A model generated the notes under the pieces. It had not been told where the DNA came from, searched no databases, and was given only the letters and a program-made list of their open reading frames with translations. 9,038 nucleotides of DNA, taken from positions 1-9,038 of the forward strand of contig CAYYBR010000174.1 of the NCBI GenBank assembly GCA_964470035.1. The letters run 5' to 3'. This stretch comes from JAJRXG01 sp964470035 (GTDB lineage Bacteria > Bacteroidota > Bacteroidia > Chitinophagales > Saprospiraceae). Shown in pieces: positions 6,673 through 9,038 of this stretch. Numbering within the stretch: the first letter of the stretch is position 1; the number at the start of each line of letters is the position of its first letter. Position numbers and translations under genes: made by a program.

Positions 6673-8307
6673 TTACATCATCCCTCCCATACCTCCACCT
6701 GGAGGCATCGGTGGCATGGCTGGCCCTTCTTCTGGCATATCGTTGATCACCGCTTCGGTAGTTAATACCATACCTGCTATGGAGGCGGCATTTTCGATGG
6801 CGATACGAGTTACTTTTGTAGGATCGATCACACCTGCTTTCTTCAGATCTTGATACTTATCTGTCTTCGCGTTGTAACCGTTAGATCCTTTGCTCGTCAT
6901 GACATTCTGAAGAACTACAGATCCGTCGACTCCTGCATTATCAGCGATCGTACGTAGTGGAAACTCTAAAGATTTCTTCACGATCTGGATACCCATATCT
7001 TCATCTTCGTTTTCTCCAGTCACTTTGTTAAGACTATTCATCGCTCTGATCAAAGCTACACCTCCACCAGTTACGATACCTTCTTCGACTGCTGCTCTTG
7101 TTGCATGTAGAGCATCATCCACTCTGTCCTTTTTCTCTTTCATTTCTACTTCTGTAGAAGCACCTACATAGAGGACTGCTACACCACCAGAAAGCTTAGC
7201 AAGACGCTCTTGAAGTTTCTCTCTGTCATAATCAGAAGTGGTCGTCTCGATCTGTTGCTTGATCTGACCTATACGTGATTTGATAGCAGTCTTCTTACCA
7301 GCGCCATCTACGATCGTCGTATTGTCTTTATCTACGGTGATCTTCTCTGCTGATCCAAGGTGAGAGACTTCTACGCCGTCAAGCTTGTATCCTTTCTCTT
7401 CTGAGATCACTGTACCGCCAGTTAGGATGGCGATATCTTCAAGCATAGCTTTTCTTCTATCTCCAAACCCAGGAGCTTTCACAGCGACTACCTTGAGTCC
7501 TCCTCTGAGTCTATTAACCACAAGAAGTCCAAGCGCCTGACTCTCGATATCTTCAGCGATAATCAAAAGTGGACGACCAGCACCTGCAGCCTTCTCAAGG
7601 ATAGGGATAAGATCAGTTGTGTTAGAGATCTTCTTATCATGGATCAACACGAGTGGGTTTTCATACTCACTCTTCATGTCTTCTGCATTAGTCACGAAGT
7701 ACGGAGACAGATAGCCTCTATCAAACTGCATACCCATCACTTCCTCGACATATGTGTCTGTTCCTTTAGCTTCCTCGACAGTGATCACACCATCTTTGCT
7801 TACTCTCTTCATCGCATCGGCGATAAGAGATCCTATCTCGCCGTCATTGTTGGCAGAGATAGATCCAACTTGTTGGATCTTATCGAAGTCATTGCCGATG
7901 ATATTACTTTGCTTTTTCAAGCTTCCGATCACTGCATCTTTAGCTTTGTCGATACCTCTCTTGAGGTCCATTGGATTCGCACCAGCAGCTACATATTTCA
8001 TACCTGCATTGACCATCGCCTGAGCAAGTACTGTAGCTGTAGTTGTACCATCACCAGCTGCATCCGCTGTCTTAGAAGCAACTTCTTTAACAAGCTGTGC
8101 ACCCATGTTTTCTACTGGATCTTCGAGCTCTATTTCTTTTGCAACTGTGACACCATCTTTGGTAACTTGAGGAGCACCAAAGCTCTTCTGGATCACAACA
8201 TTTCTTCCTTTAGGTCCTAGTGTTACCTTGACAGCATTCGCTAGTTGGTCTATACCGGACTTCATTTTTGCACGAGCATCCGTGTCAAATATTATTTGTT
8301 TTGCCAT
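6673..8307 (-). CDS. groEL: Chaperonin GroEL (60 kDa)
   Basis: GroEL forms the double-ring ATP-driven folding chamber in the cytosol. The 544 residues are full length. The sequence aligns with E. coli numbering through the equatorial residues: LGPKGRNVV (30-38), ATP-site GDGTTT at 86-91 with D87, and D398 in DRVDDALHATRAA. EEGIVTGGGVALIRA follows at 408-422. The apical substrate-binding region is about 190-375. The C-terminus is the usual glycine-methionine tail, here PPGGGMGGMM. It follows groES by 40 bases on the same strand, with the same promoter region presumed to drive both, and ends at a strong terminator. The only copy in this window appears intact. The gene is unusually rich in GATC. 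Confidence 0.99.
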   Translation of the reverse strand: MAKQIIFDTDARAKMKSGIDQLANAVKVTLGPKGRNVVIQKSFGAPQVTKDGVTVAKEIELEDPVENMGAQLVKEVASKTADAAGDGTTTATVLAQAMVNAGMKYVAAGANPMDLKRGIDKAKDAVIGSLKKQSNIIGNDFDKIQQVGSISANNDGEIGSLIADAMKRVSKDGVITVEEAKGTDTYVEEVMGMQFDRGYLSPYFVTNAEDMKSEYENPLVLIHDKKISNTTDLIPILEKAAGAGRPLLIIAEDIESQALGLLVVNRLRGGLKVVAVKAPGFGDRRKAMLEDIAILTGGTVISEEKGYKLDGVEVSHLGSAEKITVDKDNTTIVDGAGKKTAIKSRIGQIKQQIETTTSDYDREKLQERLAKLSGGVAVLYVGASTEVEMKEKKDRVDDALHATRAAVEEGIVTGGGVALIRAMNSLNKVTGENEDEDMGIQIVKKSLEFPLRTIADNAGVDGSVVLQNVMTSKGSNGYNAKTDKYQDLKKAGVIDPTKVTRIAIENAASIAGMVLTTEAVINDMPEEGPAMPPMPPGGGMGGMM

Positions 8308-8347
8308 ATCTGTTTCTTGTCAAATATTTTTAATCGATAAATTGAGA

Positions 8348-8620
8348 TTAACCTATGACGACAAGGATGTCATCTTCTCTCATGATGAGATACTCTTTTC
8401 CTTCGTACTCTAGTTCTTGACCGGCATACTTACCGTAAAGTACTGTATCTCCTTTTTTAACAGTTAGCTTGTTGCCGTCCTTACCTGGACCAACAGCTAT
8501 AATTTTTCCTTTCTGAGGTTTTTCTTTTGCGGTATCTGGTATGATGATACCTCCTGCAGTTTTAGCATCAGCCGGAGCTGGCTTAACTACAACTCGATCA
8601 TTGATAGGTTTGAGACTCAT
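8348..8620 (-). CDS. groES: Co-chaperonin GroES (10 kDa)
   Basis: GroES is the heptameric lid of the GroEL chamber. The 90 residues are close to the usual length. Family signs are PINDRVVVKPAPA at 5-17, the mobile loop around residues 17-34 with the GroEL-contacting GGIIIP (23-28), GKIIAVGPG (38-46), VKKGDTVLYGKYAG (54-67) and the ending REDDILVVIG. It is the first gene of the groES-groEL operon. The ATG at 8620 is preceded by AT-rich sequence without a Shine-Dalgarno site. No TAnnTTTG box lies close by, unlike the other lead genes in the window. The 171-base upstream region contains repeated elements described separately, so control differs from that of its neighbours. Confidence 0.99.
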   Translation of the reverse strand: MSLKPINDRVVVKPAPADAKTAGGIIIPDTAKEKPQKGKIIAVGPGKDGNKLTVKKGDTVLYGKYAGQELEYEGKEYLIMREDDILVVIG

Positions 8621-8683
8621 TACTAGTTAATTGTTAGATTGCTTTTTATGAATAAACTGAATATTAAAAGTCACGACCTGTAC

Positions 8684-8700
8684 ATCAGTTTATGTGCCAA
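8684..8700 (-). promoter_or_regulatory. Sigma-54-like promoter element upstream of groES
   Basis: The minus strand reads TTGGCAC-ATAAA-CTGAT. The -24 part is a perfect TTGGCAC. The -12 part keeps only the TG of TTGCA at the correct spacing, and the usually conserved C is A. A start about 12 bases downstream would give a leader of roughly 50 bases. The assignment is tentative; another alternative sigma factor is possible. Confidence 0.35.
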
Positions 8701-8704
8701 GTGG

Positions 8705-8717
8705 TGAAATTCTGTCA
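8705..8717 (-). repeat. 13-base direct repeat, groES-proximal copy
   Basis: The minus strand reads TGACAGAATTTCA, identical to the copy at 8775-8787 and exactly 70 bases from it. The element is an imperfect palindrome (TGA-x-A...T-x-TCA), as expected of a dimer-binding operator. It ends 4 bases before the TTGGCAC element, a position where a bound protein would touch RNA polymerase. Confidence 0.7.
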
Positions 8718-8732
8718 TTGTAGCAGAGCGGC

Positions 8733-8745
8733 TGACAAATTGTGT
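8733..8745 (+). repeat. Related TGACA site, inverted, between the two repeats
   Basis: The plus strand reads TGACAAATTGTGT, sharing the TGACA half-site and AATT core with the two 13-base repeats but in the opposite orientation. Its core ACAAATTGT is itself a palindrome. Its centre is 42 bases (four helical turns) from the distal repeat and 28 bases from the proximal one. Confidence 0.45.
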
Positions 8746-8774
8746 ATGAGAAACAAGCGCCACGCGTTTACTCT

Positions 8775-8787
8775 TGAAATTCTGTCA
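8775..8787 (-). repeat. 13-base direct repeat, secG-proximal copy
   Basis: The minus strand reads TGACAGAATTTCA, the exact partner of 8705-8717. It starts 4 bases after the secG stop codon. The location, with all copies confined to the 171 bases before groES, suggests a regulatory site for the chaperonin operon rather than a dispersed repeat. Confidence 0.7.
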
Positions 8788-8791
8788 GCTT

Positions 8792-9038
8792 TTACCCTGG
8801 AAAAGAGTCTAGAGGGATCGACGAACCACCTAGTCCTGCTTGATTTTTTACTACGATAGCTGTCACTATACAAAGGATGAATAGTGCTAAGGCTAGTCCC
8901 CATGTTATTTTCTCGATGAGGTCTGTAGATCGTGCGGCTCCAAACATTTGGCTCGCTCCGGATCCACCAAATGTGGAATCTAGTCCTCCTCCTTTTGGAT
9001 TCTGGATGAGTACTACTAGTATCAACATGATACAGATA
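8792..9038 (-). CDS. secG: Preprotein translocase subunit SecG (5' end outside window)
   Basis: SecG is the small two-helix subunit of the SecYEG channel in the inner membrane. The visible part has the end of the first helix (LILVVLIQ), the hallmark NPKGGGLDSTFGG loop, and the second helix around WGLALALFILCIVTAIVV. An ATG at 9028 could start a 78-residue protein, but that would cut the first membrane helix. The frame stays open to the edge and reads I-C-I before that methionine, as expected inside the helix, so I treat the gene as partial with its start beyond 9038. The first helix and N-terminal residues are therefore partly missing. Downstream, no strong terminator separates it from groES, so some read-through into the chaperonin genes is possible. 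Confidence 0.93.
   Translation of the reverse strand, partial: ICIMLILVVLIQNPKGGGLDSTFGGSGASQMFGAARSTDLIEKITWGLALALFILCIVTAIVVKNQAGLGGSSIPLDSFPG

Noticed and set aside
7639..8220. A 193-codon open frame on the plus strand inside groEL
   Set aside because: It lies wholly antisense to a certain groEL, is cysteine- and histidine-rich in the way antisense frames often are, and has no recognisable domain or start signal.
8748..8773. A hairpin (GAG-AAAC-GCG with CGC-GTTT-CTC) just after secG as a secG terminator
   Set aside because: It needs two bulges and no T-run follows, so I do not call a terminator; it may only be part of the regulatory region.
8621..8791. A CIRCE/HrcA operator before groES
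   Set aside because: No TTAGCACTC-N9-GAGTGCTAA or close variant is present; the inverted and direct elements there are of the TGACA type.
8715..8903. A 62-codon minus-strand frame overlapping secG and the groES upstream region
   Set aside because: It overlaps secG out of frame and runs through the repeat sites; its serine- and arginine-rich composition is not protein-like.

Overview
The window reads as a stretch of ordinary chromosome from a Bacteroidota bacterium. I would guess Saprospiria, Chitinophagia or a related class, but the sequence does not fix the rank. The evidence is the Bacteroidota-type RpoZ, a DUF4835/PorD protein tied to type IX secretion, the order bamD-rpoZ-coaBC-porD, secG directly upstream of groES-groEL, TAnnTTTG-type -7 promoter boxes, and the lack of convincing Shine-Dalgarno sites. 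I see no insertion sequence, CRISPR array, tRNA or rRNA, and no gene-free gap over 300 bases.

Layout, left to right. Bases 1-114 hold the possible start of a minus-strand gene that leaves the window. A minus-strand pair follows: recG (2775-667) and, 9 bases after it, a small HNH-nuclease-like gene (657-115). An 83-base divergent gap separates recG from the plus-strand gene rbfA (2859-3221). RbfA converges, with 3 bases between stop codons, on a minus-strand operon read as bamD (6497-5682), rpoZ (5689-5330, overlapping bamD by 8 bases), coaBC (5315-4131) and porD (4121-3225). Right of that is the chaperonin operon groES (8620-8348) and groEL (8307-6673), closed by a clear terminator at 6652-6619. 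At the right edge is secG (minus, ending at 8792), whose start lies outside the window.

The genes are housekeeping: recombination and fork repair (RecG), 30S maturation (RbfA), outer-membrane protein assembly (BamD), transcription (RpoZ), coenzyme A synthesis (CoaBC), surface secretion (PorD), protein folding (GroES/GroEL) and the Sec translocon (SecG).

The most interesting signals are non-coding or at single residues. (1) The groES upstream region has an exact 13-base repeat twice, a related inverted site between the copies, and a sigma-54-like TTGGCAC element, but no CIRCE operator and no standard -7 box. (2) bamD, rbfA and recG each carry a TAnnTTTG box only 4-7 bases before the start codon, which predicts near-leaderless mRNAs. 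(3) One hairpin spans both stop codons of the convergent rbfA/porD pair. (4) CoaBC lacks two CoaC active-site residues known from E. coli, and has an A9 run at its domain junction where a slip in either direction meets a stop within a few codons. I did not find a clearly new multi-gene system here.
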